Source of the DNA: Acanthopleura granulata
Taxonomy: Eukaryota > Mollusca > Polyplacophora > Chitonida > Chitonidae
Assembly (NCBI GenBank): GCA_016165875.1
Contig: JABBOT010000002.1
Coordinates: 27,294,265 to 27,358,264, forward strand
Direction: 5' to 3'
Length of the DNA stretch: 64,000 nucleotides
Part shown: piece after piece, positions 13,001-25,645 of the stretch
Position numbering within the stretch: the stretch's first letter is position 1
Layout: the number at the start of each line of letters is the position of its first letter
Translations under genes and position numbers: made by a program
The notes under the pieces: generated by a model
Database searches by the model: none
What the model saw: the letters and a program-made list of their open reading frames with translations, nothing else
Told to the model about the DNA's origin: nothing

Positions 13001-16000
13001 TTCTCTTGAAAATATGCATTATCAAATGATTTTTTTACTAAATATGTAGCTGCCTATTATTTTGTATCTAACACAGTTTTTCTGTACAAGGACAACAGCA
13101 TGCAGAATTTTATGTACACAAACTGAAGTGCAGTTAAATTTCATCAATAATTTCAATCTGCAGATTTCCTGCAAACTTGACAGTTTTATAGTGAAGTGGC
13201 TATTTATCCAGAAAGTGTTGTAAGCATACATGTTCATATAATGGGGAAAAACTGATTATAGTACAGTTGTTGATCTTTTCAATTGATTGCAAAGTTGCTG
13301 TTATGAAATTATAAAACTTTCACCATTCATTTTATACAATCAGTCTTTGTCAAGTCACCTATCATTATCTGTATAAACTTTTCAGCACGCTTAGTTGATC
13401 TGTTCATTTACTTCAGTGGTTTACATGTACATTATAAGATGCAACTCTTGAGATTTAGGTTAAATAGGCTGAGACAGCTATACTTCTCTCGTTTATTATA
13501 AGTTTTGTATTATATTACTACATTGTTAAGGTAGTAAATGTTTGAAACTGCCCCCTGGTTATGTTTGCAGTGTCTGGACCAGTAGAAGCAGATCCGGAGT
13601 ATTTACTTATTGTAGAAGCCAACAACCTTACAGTGGAAATTGATAATGAAATAAGTAAGTATTTAAAACTTGGTTTTGTGTAAGTAAGAGCCTTCTTCCC
13701 TCTATTCTCCCTCTTTTGTGTAATGGTGTAGCAAATATTTTGGGCTGTTAAGGATGGCTGATTCCTTCAGAACCTGTCTAATCAAGCATAAAATATTATC
13801 AACTTTGGAGTATGATATGTGTGTTTGCCACTACTTAGACATTGTAGTATACTAACACCTTGTCTTTGTGATATCTTCAGAACTACATGGTCAGAGTTAA
13901 ATACAGGGATAAAACTTAATTACATAAGAACTGATTGACTTAGGGGCATTTTGTTACCTGTGATGGGCAGCTCTAATGGAGTACAATATTGGTGTTTTTG
14001 TTGTTGTGTATGGTGGTTTGCTCTTTCATAAGGTGCATTTTTAAATGTTTAGTTTATGACCACATATAGGTTATCATTTGCTCTTGTGGTGCTATCTTGT
14101 AGCTATAATTGAAGAACTTTCTCCTTTGATTTAGTATATTATAATAATATTTATTCCCAGTTTTTGTGTGGATAATTGCACATGTATATGTATATCCTTT
14201 CTGTATGAATTTACATGCTCAGACATGTGATTATAATTGTTTACCTATGTTTACTGCAGCTGTGATACAGACTGTCTTTTCTGATTTCAGATGTTATCCA
14301 CAAATTCACCAGAGATATTTATTCTAAGAGATTTCCTGAGCTGGAATCTCTAGTCCCAATTCCAATGGATTATTGTAGGACAGTAAAGGTAGGATTGAAA
14401 AAAACACAGACACTGTGTTTCAGAATACTCTTTCAGAAAGCGAGTGAGAGTCACCAATTGAACAGTTCACTGATTGTCGTAATCTAATGTATCTAATATA
14501 TATATATATCTAACTTGTGTTTGTAGATATATTATTGTGAAATGATGTTCGGAATTCTGACTGGGGTCATGTTGGCAGGGTTTATGTACCTTAGAGTAAT
14601 AGTAATGTAAACATACTGTTATTGTTCCATCTATTGGTGTATAAAAAGACTGGTTAATGCTTAAAATATTGAGTATTTTAGTCCAGGTCCAAAAATGTCT
14701 CCAAAGAGATGTTTTACTCTTCCAAGATGAAAGAAACGCCATTTTTTTAAATGTAGCAAATGGGGATGAATTGCAGTAGATCTTGTATTTGGGAAGACAG
14801 TTATTTGAAGTTGCTGCTTGCTGTGTTGAATATTGTTCACCAGTTTCTTCATAACACATGTACATTGTGCATAGCAGTTTGTGAAAGGTTGTAATACTGC
14901 AGGTGCAGTCTGCTCTAATAAGCTTCCTTTGTCAAAGAAATTCATGTAGAGAAAAGAAACCCAAGAGTCCAGGATGGGCTGATGCCATTTTAATGCAAAT
15001 CATTTTCTGATAGAACATGGGTTTCACTGACAACAGCAGTCTAGCATATATATCTCTGTGTAAAGGAGGAATTCTCAGTCAGTATTGTATCCATTTAGTG
15101 ATTGCTGTGTGTTAACTTATTTTAATGGCAGTATTAAATGCTTGGTCTTGGTTTCAGGAATTAGGTAACAACATCCTGGAGAACTCCAAGAGTAGTGAGA
15201 TTTTGCAGGAAATACTGACCCCCGCTACCATCATGGTAGTTAGTGTTACAGCCTCCACAACACAAGGGTTAGTGTTATCACCTGTCATAGTTTGACTGCT
15301 GAAAAAATTATGTGTGTTACAGTAAGAAGATAATGGATTTTTATTACATCTGATACAACTGGATTTGTTCCAGTTCCACGCGCAAAAATGAATTCATTCC
15401 ATTCTTAATTATGTATGTGGCTAGCAGGGCATGCTCAGTCAGTAAGATGTGTGACCCTTGACCATGAGGGTCTTAAGATGTGGTCTGGGTTCTGCCCTGG
15501 GCTTGGGCCGTGGAAGTCTAGACTCCCTTGTTCAAAGGATCTTAGGAACAGTTCACAGCATTCATGGATTAGTGTGTGTGGGAGGGTCAGGTGGTTGGTC
15601 TGCTGGCAGAGAACAATTACATGTAAAACTCCAAGTGAATAAATAATTAAGTAAATAATTGTGCAGTCTTCAGTTTTTTGAAGGCCACTTGTCTTTTACC
15701 TAGATATCATGCAAGTTTAACCTGCCAGAGATGGATGGATTACTCTCGTCTGTCGGATTTTCTCCATCAATAAAAATGACAGTATACACAAACATTGATG
15801 AGCACAATGCTAAATAGCATGTAAATAAACGAGCAGTTTGGTATATCTCTATGTATACATGTACGCATCACTTACGTATACATGTAGTTCTTTTTAAAGA
15901 AAGAAAAAAACATCAGTTGGCCAGGAAAATGTGTACAGTTTTATAACCATAAATATGCAGTTGAATGATTAAATTGCTATGTTCCTTCACCCAATCATAT

Positions 16001-19000
16001 TTCCAAATTTACTAAAATGGGACAAACAAAAACCCTGTACCATAATGCAAGAGAAACATCTTGAGGTACATGTACTTTGCTCAGTGAAGAAAACACATAT
16101 TTTTATATTCAGTTCACCAAGTTTCTGAAGATACTTACATATGTCTTGTACAATGTTTAACCAGCTTTTCTAAATGCTATTTCAGTGTATAAGGTCATGA
16201 GTGTAAATTACTCCAGCTCTCTGTGAGTACCTTGTCAGATTTTTTTATTTTGCCCTGAGACAACAGCTGTACAAACTGTTGCCGAAATCAAGAACGTATC
16301 ACTGAATTTATTTAAGTATTGTACCTGTTTGACCTTTTCAACAAACCTTCAATGTATTTTGTTGTCACTTGTTATTAACAGTTCTGAACTTGGAGAGGAA
16401 GATATGGCATTGGTCATAGAAGCTTGTGATATGGTACGTACCTGTGCTTTCTTTCTTTGGTAATTTGTGATGACAGGTAAATTATTTGTCTTGATGATAT
16501 TACCCCAAAGGGGCAGTAATGATGTTCATGAACTGATGAATAGCGAAAATTGCATCTGTCTCAATCTTTTTTTATGATCTTTTAGGCATATGAGAAAGCT
16601 ATGGCTGTGAGATTCAATTCTATTGTAATTCTGTTCTCCTATAGTAAAGTTTGATTTAATCAAGATTGTTGTTTAATTTGCAGGCTGTGGACTTGAACAA
16701 TTACAAGTCAGAGATTTTTGAGTATGTCGAATCCAGAATGTCCTTTATCGCACCTAATCTCTCTATTATTGTTGGTGCACCAATTGCTGCCAAACTCATG
16801 GGTAAGTTACATTTGCATCTGCTATGTCACCAATGACAGAAGAATAAATAAAGAGGAAGAGACAATCCTTTTAGCTTAAATAACTGAGAACTGTTCCAAA
16901 ACCCATCCTGTTGTTTCTCCAGGGAATACTACAGTTGTATTTTAACATCTTGAACATGTATATGACCTCACAAATGTTGTATAAATAGCTGCGAGACTTA
17001 GTAAACTCTGATAAGACCACCCAGTGTCCTTTTTGCCCTTTGTACAATCTGCCTGTGCTGATTTGGTTTTACTGACTTATTGCAGGGTCTGCAGGGGGCC
17101 TCACCAACCTGTCCAAGATGCCGTCATGTAACATCCAGGTATTGGGTGCCCAGAAGAGGACACTGTCAGGTTTCTCCTCCACAGCCATACAGCCTCACAC
17201 AGGCTATGTCTTTCACTCTGAAATAGTGCAGGATACACCAGCGGTAAGGAGTAGTAGGCAGGTTTTAGGGTAGGAAGAAATTTCAGTGCCATGTAATATT
17301 AACCAGGGCTATGGTTGATAGCTTTATGATATCACAACTGAGTGTGTACTGAATGCTACTGTTAAATTAAGGTGTTTACTTTTCTTGCACTTGCACTTTA
17401 CTTTTCACTGGCTCTGAGCACACATCTTTCTTGAAGATAGGCTCTCAATTTTTGCCTCTCTAACTTTGAAACACCACCTAACTACAACAAGCTCAAGAAA
17501 CAAACCATGTATTGGAAAAACCTCAAAGAGGGTAATTCAGTCTGGATGGTCTGTCACAAGCATTTATTTATTTTAAAGGATAACCAGCAAGTTCTTGAAA
17601 CCCATTTACAGGCTCAGTTTCAAAAAGTGTCAGTATATACTTCCATCTTCTTGTTTGAGCATCCCACAACATAACACGTAGCAAGCATAATCTTGCTCTT
17701 TCTGGTGTAGCTAGAAAACATCAGGCTACAATCTGAATCTTGAAAATGAGACAATTTGAAGTTGCCTTTGCCTGCCAGCTATGTATGCATGTGTTGTGAA
17801 TATAGGCACTCTGAAATCCATGTTCAGATATTCTCTGCAATAAGAGATAAATTTATCAATTCTGAATACAAACTATGTTGAATTTCCCAGTATTGCTGTT
17901 GTTATTACCCTTAGAATGATGTAGGACTGTTATTTTACATGAACTGCAAGTCTTATTTGTTAATTTACCTTCCCAGCATTTACTGTAGATTAAAAATTAC
18001 ACATTAGTACAACAGCAGTGATTTTATGTATGCAGGATCTGAGGAAGAAGGCAGCCCGCTTGGTGGCTGCTAAGTGTACTCTTGCAGCCAGAGTGGACAG
18101 TTTTCATGAGAGCCTGGATGGAACGGTTGGAGATAATCTAAAAGCCGAGATCATGCAGAAACTGGACAAGTTGCAGGAGCCTCCACCTGTGAAACAAATT
18201 AAACCCCTGGCCCCACCCATTGATGCTCAGCGCAAGAAGAGAGGAGGCAGAAGGTCAACCATTTTGACTTTGTTCTGATAAACCTTAAGTGAGATAGTAG
18301 GTTTTACTGATAGTTCCAGGCTATCACCTGCATGCCCTTGACCGCTGAGGTAACTTCTTTGAATCCAGTGATGCTGTTCCTGCTGTGTCAAGAGGTTTGT
18401 CAAATACCTGGTGAAGGGTAGTGGTTTCTCTGGGCTCTACCGATTTCCCCCCACCCTTATACCTGACACCAATGTTTGATGGAAATAATTATGAACATGG
18501 AATTAAACCCCTGTCAAAGAAATGAACAAAACTCCAGGCAGCTTATGGGACAGCATTACTTACATGTAGTACATGTACAAAGAATGGGATTCAGTTAGCG
18601 TTCAACTAATGTTTACCGTTATAACATTACTTTAGTTGTTATTTTTGAATTGTTATTCTGTTGGGTGCCGACAAAAAGTTCCCAATGTGTTCGGTGTCAG
18701 ATTCTGTAATTTACCTGCTTATCTTTTCAGAGCTCGTAAGATGAAGGAGCGTCTTGGGCTTACAGAAATGAGAAGACAGGCAAATAGAATGAACTTTGCA
18801 GAGGTCAGTGAACATCTCAGGAATTTGTCTTTCAATGGAAGGTTGATTATTGGTGTGCTAAAACCCAGCTCTGGCCGATGCTAATTTTCACTGAGCTTTG
18901 TCTGGTATCCCTTACGCACAAAGCTGACTGCTATCATAAACTTAACCTATTCTTTGTTACAGCATTAAAGCCTGTTAAATGTATGAAAAAAATTCAAGCA

Positions 19001-21759
19001 CACAGCGTTTATTTGAATATTTCTTTGTCTTGGAGTCATCACATGTGTGCCCTGTTATGATCACTTCCTGTTCAGTTTTCTGACTATTGTCACCCGCGTT
19101 TGCTCAATCATGTTCACCTTTTGGACCTGTTCTAGCCATCTGCTCAGTTATAGTCATGTGTCTGCCCAATTATGTTCACCTGGTTTGGTCCTGAACATTG
19201 TCACATGTGTCTGCCCAATTATAGCCTTGTGTCTGTCCAGTTATGTTTACCTCCTGGTCCAGTCCTGAACATTGTGACATGTGAGAAGTAATTTTTAAGC
19301 GCAATATATTAATGTCAGTTTATATGAATAAATAAATATAACCTATTGAATGTGTAAATGTTGAGATGATAAAGGTGTTGTTGTTGTATACAGATTGAAG
19401 AGGATGCATATCAGGATGACCTGGGTTTCTCACTGGGCACACTGGGTGGGAAGACTGCTTCAGGCAGGGTCAGGGGACCAGCAGTAGATTCCAAAACAAA
19501 GGCCAGGATATCCAAAACCTTACAGGTGACATGTGTACCTCATTTTCTCTTCTGTATACTGTATTTACAATTTTCATACAGGCTGTTTTTATCCATTTAT
19601 GATTTTGTCCTACTCTATGCATTTTAAAGATTTAAAGTTGTTTACTACAATCTGTAAAGTTTTATGTCTAGATTGCAAATCTTGTGTGCATGTTTTACAG
19701 ACAGATATCTCTTCATTTGAGAGTGTTTTAAAAGAAATTAGGATTATAAATTTATTGCTGTAGAACTTTTGGTATTTGCTGTCATTTGATGTAGTCACTT
19801 CCATCTCATTAGAAACTTTTCACACATATTGTTTGTAGCAAAAACTCTCAAAGCAGAACAATGTATGGGGAGGAAGTACAACAGTGAAGAAGCAGATAGC
19901 AGGAACAGCCTCCAGTGTAGCCTTCACACCTCTACAGGTGAGAGCTAGCAGCAAAATGCCTGGCCCCTATTCATAAAGCCTTGCTAAGCACCTTACCAGA
20001 TAGTTGGTAGCAAAGCATTTTAGCAAGTTTGTAACAATATAATACATGAATGTCTTTTTTGCATTTTAAAAGGTTCAGGCATGTTTTTAGCTACATTGTA
20101 ACACATGACTTGGTGAAATATGTAACACAGCATTAAAAAGGTGAGGCATATATAAAGCAACGTACAATAACTGCGACATACACAAATTGTCTTAAATTTT
20201 TGAAGGGGCGATCAGATTTGAAATTCTAAAAATCGTGGGCCTCGTCAGCTGCAAAGATGTAAACGATAAACGATTAAAGGACGGAAACGTAAATCCATTT
20301 ACACTGAAAATGAAACCTGTTTTTGGCAAAGAAATTAAATGAAATCAGAAATCAAAGAAATAGGAAAACAGATGCTTGAGAATCCAACACAGCACAGAGC
20401 CAGGTACTAACAGAACAGTGGAAGACCTTAAAAACAAATTGTCAAAATTAAAACTGCATAAGTTTGATGACCACACTGGCCTTGAAAGAGAAAATATCTT
20501 AATCAAATGCCAGAACATGTTATTGGAACAAGAAAAGTTAAATCTCCAAATTGCATTCTTGAAGCTTCAGGTTGGAAACGTTGACACAGTTCAAAGTGAT
20601 GAATACGTGCTTTTCAAATGTTATTATTAAAATGTCTTTTCAACCAAACAGCTCTTGTTATTGGTCCATTGAGATGTCCATCATATTCTTGTCACTGAGG
20701 CTGTGGTAGTCCATATACAGTTGCATCTATATCCGGTACCTTCCTTTGAAGAGCAATATCATGTAACACAGCCGTTGCTCCATTAATCCTAAACTTCAAG
20801 TGTTTGCATTCTGTTTTCAAGATGGAGGATATGGAAACAATGTTTCCATCTTTCAGTGGTCTGCTCCACCACAACACGGGTGATTTTATGGACCCTGTTG
20901 AAATACAGTTCTGCATCAGTATTAGGGTGCAGCAGTGGCATCATCACCCCGTACGACATGGATAGCCACTGTTTGCAAGATATCCAAAACGTTACTTGAT
21001 CTAAGGACTTGGCTGTCATGGGCTGAACCTGGCCACCATACCACAATGTTTATGCATTTTCCTCCATGGTCACATATCACTTGGACATCAGTGGAATGGT
21101 AGCCTTTCCTATTTACAGAGTCCATCTCTTTCTCATGTGGAGAAGCAAACCACACCCTATTGCTCTAGGGGAATGACAGATTCTTTCAAATCTCCCGTTC
21201 AATCTTGGAATATCCCTTTCATTGGGATATTGGACAAAATCATTTATCTTCATGGATAATGTCTGAGACACGATGAATTGCTCTACGTTCAGATGGTTTT
21301 GAAACTTGCATAGGATCACCCAGGGCAGTGTAAAATGCCATAATATTGTAAAGCAATGAGGGCCAGGTAATATGGCAGAAAAGCTTGGTTTTTCATTAGT
21401 GGGTGTCCAGTCTCCATTGCCACTGAATCTGCAATGAAGAGAATTTCTGCATGTGTAAATGGTGAGAGACTCTTGGGTCATCGCACTGCACTAGCACACT
21501 AACCACCTCGGCCACACCTAGAAATGTGCTTTAACTTGGAAACACATCTAGATGTAAATGTCATAGCTGGATAACATATTTCCATTTTCTTCTGTTTGTC
21601 ACACAGTCCATAAATGTGACCAGAACCTGCTTAACCTTCGTTATTGTGTTCCAGGGTTTGGAGATTGTCAATCCACAAGCAGCAGAGAAAAGGGTGCAAG
21701 AAGCCAACCAGAAATACTTCTCAAGTACAGCAAGTTTTCTGAAGTTAAAACAGAAATGA
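10099..21759 (+). CDS. PRPF31: U4/U6 small nuclear ribonucleoprotein Prp31, complete
   Basis: Spliceosome assembly factor that binds the 15.5K-U4 snRNA complex and bridges U4/U6 to U5 in the tri-snRNP in the nucleus. Thirteen coding exons: 10099-10275, 11015-11072, 13571-13654, 14291-14388, 15158-15267, 16382-16433, 16684-16801, 17086-17243, 18036-18253, 18731-18803, 19394-19525, 19839-19937, 21655-21759. All join in phase to 1482 nt, 493 residues (human 499). Visible features: N-terminus MSLADELLADLEEGG, NOSIC region (EADPEYLLIVEANNLTVEID), Nop domain (YVESRMSFIAPNLS, SAGGLTNLSKMPSCNI, GAQRKTLSGFSS), basic nuclear-localisation stretch KKRGGRR, the KMKERLGLTEMRRQANRM segment, and C-terminal GLEIVNPQAAEK. 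Start: the first ATG of the conserved N-terminus, 33 nt after an acceptor. Exon 9 uses a weak donor (AAG|GTCAAC) but family alignment fixes it. Intron 12 holds a dead transposon. Candidate poly(A) signal AATAAA at 22366. Confidence 0.96.
10310..10385 (+). repeat. tRNA-like SINE head in PRPF31 intron 1
   Basis: Starts about 35 bp inside intron 1. It contains an A-box-like TGGCTGAGTGGT (10316-10327) and a B-box-like GGTTCAATCC (10366-10375) about 40 bp apart, as in a Ser/Leu-type tRNA. There is no intact acceptor stem, so it is a SINE head or tRNA pseudogene, not a functional tRNA. The head differs from that of family A. Confidence 0.5.
11785..11874 (+). repeat. tRNA-SINE family A, 3' fragment
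   Basis: Contains CCACCATAATGCTGG, TCGCCGTCGTATAAGTGAAA and a tail of four AATA units, in PRPF31 intron 2. It matches the 3' half of the full-length copy at 57220-57476. Confidence 0.75.
19033..19282 (+). repeat. Degenerate minisatellite in PRPF31 intron 10
   Basis: About 250 bp of repeated phrases: CTGCCCAATTATGTTCACCT, GTCCTGAACATTGTCACATG, CTGCCCAATTATAGCCTTGT, CTGTCCAGTTATGTTTACCT. The pattern alternates a longer block (about 49 bp) with a shorter one (about 21 bp), a higher-order unit of about 70 bp. Confidence 0.7.
20376..20630 (+). pseudogene. Possible Myb/SANT-like accessory ORF remnant of the Harbinger element
   Basis: An 84-codon plus-strand frame facing the transposase relic. It has a Lys/Glu/Leu-rich, coiled-coil-like run (DLKNKLSKLKLH, LEQEKLNLQIAFLKLQV), as seen at the C-terminus of the second protein of Harbinger transposons. 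The trihelix DNA-binding part is not seen. The assignment rests mostly on position next to the transposase. Confidence 0.4.
20690..21190 (-). pseudogene. HARBI1-like transposase/nuclease pseudogene
   Basis: DDE_Tnp_4-type nuclease relic. Reading right to left, the fragments run RAIGC, then a frame change, NRKGYHSTDVQVICDHGGK, WPGSAHDSQ (second acidic position kept), a further frame change, MPLLHPNTDAELYFNRVHK, ERWKHCF (candidate third acidic position) and NGATAVLHDIALQRKVPDID. At least two frame changes break it. Intact HARBI1-like proteins are about 350 residues; roughly half of that is recognisable here. Confidence 0.75.
21455..21525 (-). repeat. tRNA-SINE family A head fragment
   Basis: The minus strand reads GTGGCCGAGGTGGTTAGTGT followed by GCGATGACCCAAGAGTCTCT, the same phrases as the head of the full copy at 57220-57476 (GCCCAATGACCCGAAGTCTC). 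It abuts the Harbinger relic, and a 122-codon minus-strand frame begins inside it; that frame is a SINE/transposon chimera, not a gene. Confidence 0.6.
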
Positions 21760-22400
21760 GAAACAAAGATGAAGTGTCTCCCCATCTTCAATTGGCACAA
21801 AACTTACTGGTTGCAAGCTCTGTAGTTCTCACCTGATGTCTTTTTCCAGGGTTTCTACTATATGTACTTGGTGATAAGTGAAACTAGGTTTGGTTTTTGT
21901 CCTGCATCCCAGTGTAAGAGATATTTTTGTCACGTGCAGTGGAGATTAAGCGAAAGCTGTGCAGCTTTTACAGATCTCCGGTTTAAGACAATAAGCTGTC
22001 TTAGAGGGCATTTGAGTGGCTGGCTTCATCCCTTTCACTCATGAACCACTGTGACGTCATCCTCAGGACAAGTTAGGATGCGAAATGCATGACGAGGCAT
22101 CTGGGATACTAGCCAGCGGTAAGGGTGGAAATCTAGAGGAAGTTTGGTTGACTCATACATTGGATATAGTGTAATGTGCTTGAGCATGTTGTTCCAATGA
22201 AATCATTTGCAAAACATAAAATGTGACTGCTGTCTTAAACGTACAAAGACTTTGTTTTTCTCTGCAAAACTGATGGTGCTACTGCACACCACTCTGAATG
22301 GAATCAGCAAGCTCTCTAGTTCAGCTTGTGAAACATTCTTGGTAAACTGTGTCATTTATCAGATCAATAAACAGGACATGTTTACCATTTGCTACTTGTT
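21760..22400 (+). other. PRPF31 3' untranslated region (extent inferred)
   Basis: Sequence after the PRPF31 stop codon. The first reasonable AATAAA signal is at 22366-22371. No conserved coding sequence. A CRE-like TGACGTCA occurs near 22051. Confidence 0.45.
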
Positions 22401-22734
22401 GTTGCTGTCCTAGCCCATTTCATTTTCCATTGTGTTCTCAACCATTTTATGATCACAAGTAATTTCATGACTGGCCTCTACAGATCCTCGCTTTGCTAGT
22501 CACTTGATGGCTTTTGCTTGGTGTCCTTGAACACTCATGGTTGGAAGTCTGAATTCATCTCAAACTGGTTCAGCTAGAGCTTTAGGTCAGGATGTTTTGT
22601 CATGTACCTGAAGATGTGAGGTTATGTCAACTTGCTTTAACTTGTCATTCCACACATCCATTGGTAATGTAGTGATCAGTTCAGGTTAAGTTAAATCAGA
22701 GTATGTTATCCAAATGTTACACAGCCTGGTCAGT

Positions 22735-22844
22735 CCACCAGCAACCTGAAGATTGTAGTGGGTTCCCCCCTGGCTCTGCCCACAGTGAAGTGAAATATTC
22801 TTGAGTACAGCGTAAAACATCAATCAAGTAAATAAATAAATAAA
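22735..22844 (+). repeat. tRNA-SINE family A, 3' part
   Basis: Contains GTAGTGGGTTCCCCCCTGG, TGAAATATTCTTGAGTACAG, GTAAAACATCAATCAAGTAA and an AATAAATAAA tail. Confidence 0.75.
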
Positions 22845-25637
22845 CTCATCCTAGTCCTCAAAAGTGTACTTTTTAGACAAAATGGACCTCAAAATTAGCA
22901 AAGAGTATCTTCCTTTCAGCACCTGGATTAGGGCCTGATGGTATGACTGCTGCTATGATGTAACAGTTTTCACCTCATTAAAACCATACCCAGATCTTAT
23001 CCAAAGAGATAGTGATACATAGATGACGTGGGCTTGTTTCTTCAACTTTATGATGATCCTTCAAGGGAAAGACCACACAGTTATGGTGTCGTGAGTGTAA
23101 ATATCATTAATAACTGTATGTGGGTTCCATTTCTCAAAGAGACACGGAGTGTTGTAGTGACATTTTCATGTGTCCAAGGCCCTCCATGCCGTCCTCTTGT
23201 ATCTTCCCCAAAACACAAAACTGTCAAGCCCTTGGGTCCAATTGAGGACCAAAACATCTGTACACTTGCATTTTCTGATTCTGACTCTCTGTGTTTACAT
23301 CAGTGGTGTTTTACCGTCCAGTGCAAGAAGATTGCAACTGCTCTAATGGAACCAATGTCCTCTGCGTGGGATCAGATATCATCTAACGATGCAAGGCAAC
23401 ACAGTTGTGAGTTAAGAGACACAGCTCCACCATCATCCTTAAGAGGGCCAATAACAAATGAAGAAAACATATAATCCGAATGCTTAGCTAAGAATTTTCC
23501 CTTCAGTAAATCATGGACACCAGGATGGTCCTGTTTCTGAGAAAGCACATCTTGCACGTAGAGTGGTATTCATCAGTGGGTTTGGTCCTAAGACAAATAA
23601 CAATGCATGCAAAAATCTAAAACATCTCACACAGATCAATACATGGGGCTCCATCTGTGGAGAATTGAAGCCAAGTTCATGGAAATAACTTTGTGTCCTT
23701 ACACTCTGACTTCTTCCGCAGCAGTGTGTATGAATTACTGATTAGTTCCCCCGGTGCATGCCGCAAGGGATTGTTTCAGGAACTAATTCTTCTAGGAGAG
23801 GCAGTACTGCCTGGAACATGTAGATAGTTGTCAAGCACCTTGAGATCTGTCATCTTAATGTGTAGTCTAAAAAATTACTATGAGGTAATCCACTCCTGGA
23901 TGCCTGGTCAACTGAGTTGAACTGTACAGAACGGCTAGTTGCTTATATTATTTATTTATTTGGGGTGGTGTGGGGGAAGGGTCATTAAAGATGACCTCCT
24001 TGCATTATTGGACCAACTTGTGACCCAAATGGTAAACATTTTGAATATGATGCGGACATTTTTCAACATGATGGCAAAAGTTTCCGTTAATTTACATGTA
24101 TACTACGCTAAAGCCAGATGCGTTTTATTAAACACAATGGCATGCCTACCATATACGAAATGTCCATGTGTACTGTTGGCAGCCATCTTCGAAAAAGGCG
24201 GCCATTACTGTTACAAAAAAATCTGAGATGGCTCTATTTTCCAAATGTCGTGCTTCTACCACCAACGGCACAAATGTCCAACGTATCTTCTGTCGATCTG
24301 TAGTACTATGGGTCAACAAGTGATTTGAATGCAGAACTGAAATATTTTAACATATTTTGCCCTCATCTAATACGGCGCCTACGATATGTCATCACATACG
24401 AATCTGTCGTGCATGATGTCCCTATTCTGTCTGAGGGGCGTTTTCGAGATGCATGCATTGGTAATTACACTTATATGAAAGAACAGAACATTTTTCGTAT
24501 GGATTTATAGCAACTTCTTCCATATAACCTTGCTCGGATTGTTGGAAAGCCCCATGGCGTTGAAAGTCCAACTTGAACTTCAGGTGATTGGTTATAGATA
24601 CGTTAGTAAAACGAAGGAGAAGGAACGTGTCTGATCCCGGCCGGAGGTTACCGTCATGATCACATAATTGCCAGTAACCTTTGAGTTTTTCCGGAATTTT
24701 TGGTTTGATACTTTTTAATATTTTGTACACAGTGCTACACACGACCATCGCGACCTACCTGTGCACCTGCCCAAATCAAATGTTGCCATGGTTACCAGAC
24801 TCTCATTGTCTTTTATAGTAATGTGAAATGTCGGCGCATGTTCCATTATGGACTGTATATATGTATAGCGGCCTAACTCTTAATCAGAGTTTTGGAACTG
24901 TACATGTGCGGTTAATATATAGAAAGTGTGTACATATTGGTGAGTTGACGTATCGCAGTTTGCGACTATAGGCCTATACGCATATGCAGCTGTACGTAAG
25001 GAATCATCTAGATCCGTGATCTGTTTCATTCTTCCCAGCTTACCTCATTCATAAGTACTGTACATGCAGCTGGGAACATGTGCCACTGCTCTCAGAGCTA
25101 GGAATTATGCATCATGACTCTTTTAATGGTTTCTATTTTTGTCGCATAACGCGTACCACATACCACTTACAGTTTAATGTAGCATCGAATGTTAAGTTTG
25201 TTTTCTATCTAATACTGCGGCAAAACATATTCAATAAACCTTTATCTAGGTCACATAGCAAATTGTGAAATCTGGATGACAATAAAACTTTAAACTACTG
25301 GTAAATTTTGCCACGCTTGGCCTGCACTGTTATTCACTGAGCGCAAACTAAATCAGTGCAATCTCCTAACTGGATATATAACGCCATGTGACTGCATATA
25401 CGGCAAAGTCAATCGCTCCATATAGCGATCCATGTGGTATATAACGAGGTTGTATCTATCCGAAAAGCAAGGGTATCAAAACGCGACGTCGACGAGTTTT
25501 TGCAGCTTGATTCTGTCGAGTTTTGATGTTGATAATACAAGACAGTGTTATTTTAATTGTACAAAAGGAACACCATTATAGTATTTGGTATGCGTATTTA
25601 GAAAAAAAAAAAAGGCAGAGGAGGAGAATTCCAAATG

Positions 25638-25645
25638 TGACGTCA
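25638..25645. promoter_or_regulatory. CRE palindrome TGACGTCA upstream of SEC24
   Basis: Perfect CRE/ATF-CREB consensus about 1.0 kb upstream of the SEC24 start codon. COPII genes are known targets of ER-stress bZIP factors (CREB3L2, ATF6, XBP1), which bind related sites. The distance is larger than for a typical core promoter element, so function is only suggested. Confidence 0.3.

Larger units (their letters stand above)
19962..21481. mobile_element. Degraded PIF/Harbinger DNA transposon in PRPF31 intron 12
   Basis: On the minus strand, in different frames across about 21190-20690, are HARBI1-type nuclease fragments in the correct order: SPRAIGC, NRKGYHSTDVQVICDHGGK, WPGSAHDSQVLRSSNV, MPLLHPNTDAELYFNRVHK and ERWKHCFHILHLENRM. 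On the plus strand, 20376-20624 encodes a charged coiled-coil-like segment (EDLKNKLSKLKLHKFDDHTG) like the C-terminal part of the Myb/SANT-like partner protein of Harbinger elements. The possible left end near 19962 reads GGCCCCTATTCATAAAGC, resembling Harbinger termini; no matching right end was found. Frames are shifted more than once and the first catalytic Asp motif (DGTH type) is not intact, so the element is dead. Confidence 0.8.

Noticed and set aside
21113..21481. 122-codon minus-strand frame as a gene
   Set aside because: It begins inside a SINE head and runs into the broken Harbinger transposase in a shifted frame, so it is a chimera of repeats.
23028..24748. Several frames of 60-148 codons on both strands in the PRPF31-SEC24 interval
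   Set aside because: No recognisable motif, no splice partners and no codon pattern. A minus-strand TDGA-like phrase near 23650 hinted at a hAT-type transposase, but surrounding frames are full of stops and nothing else supports it.
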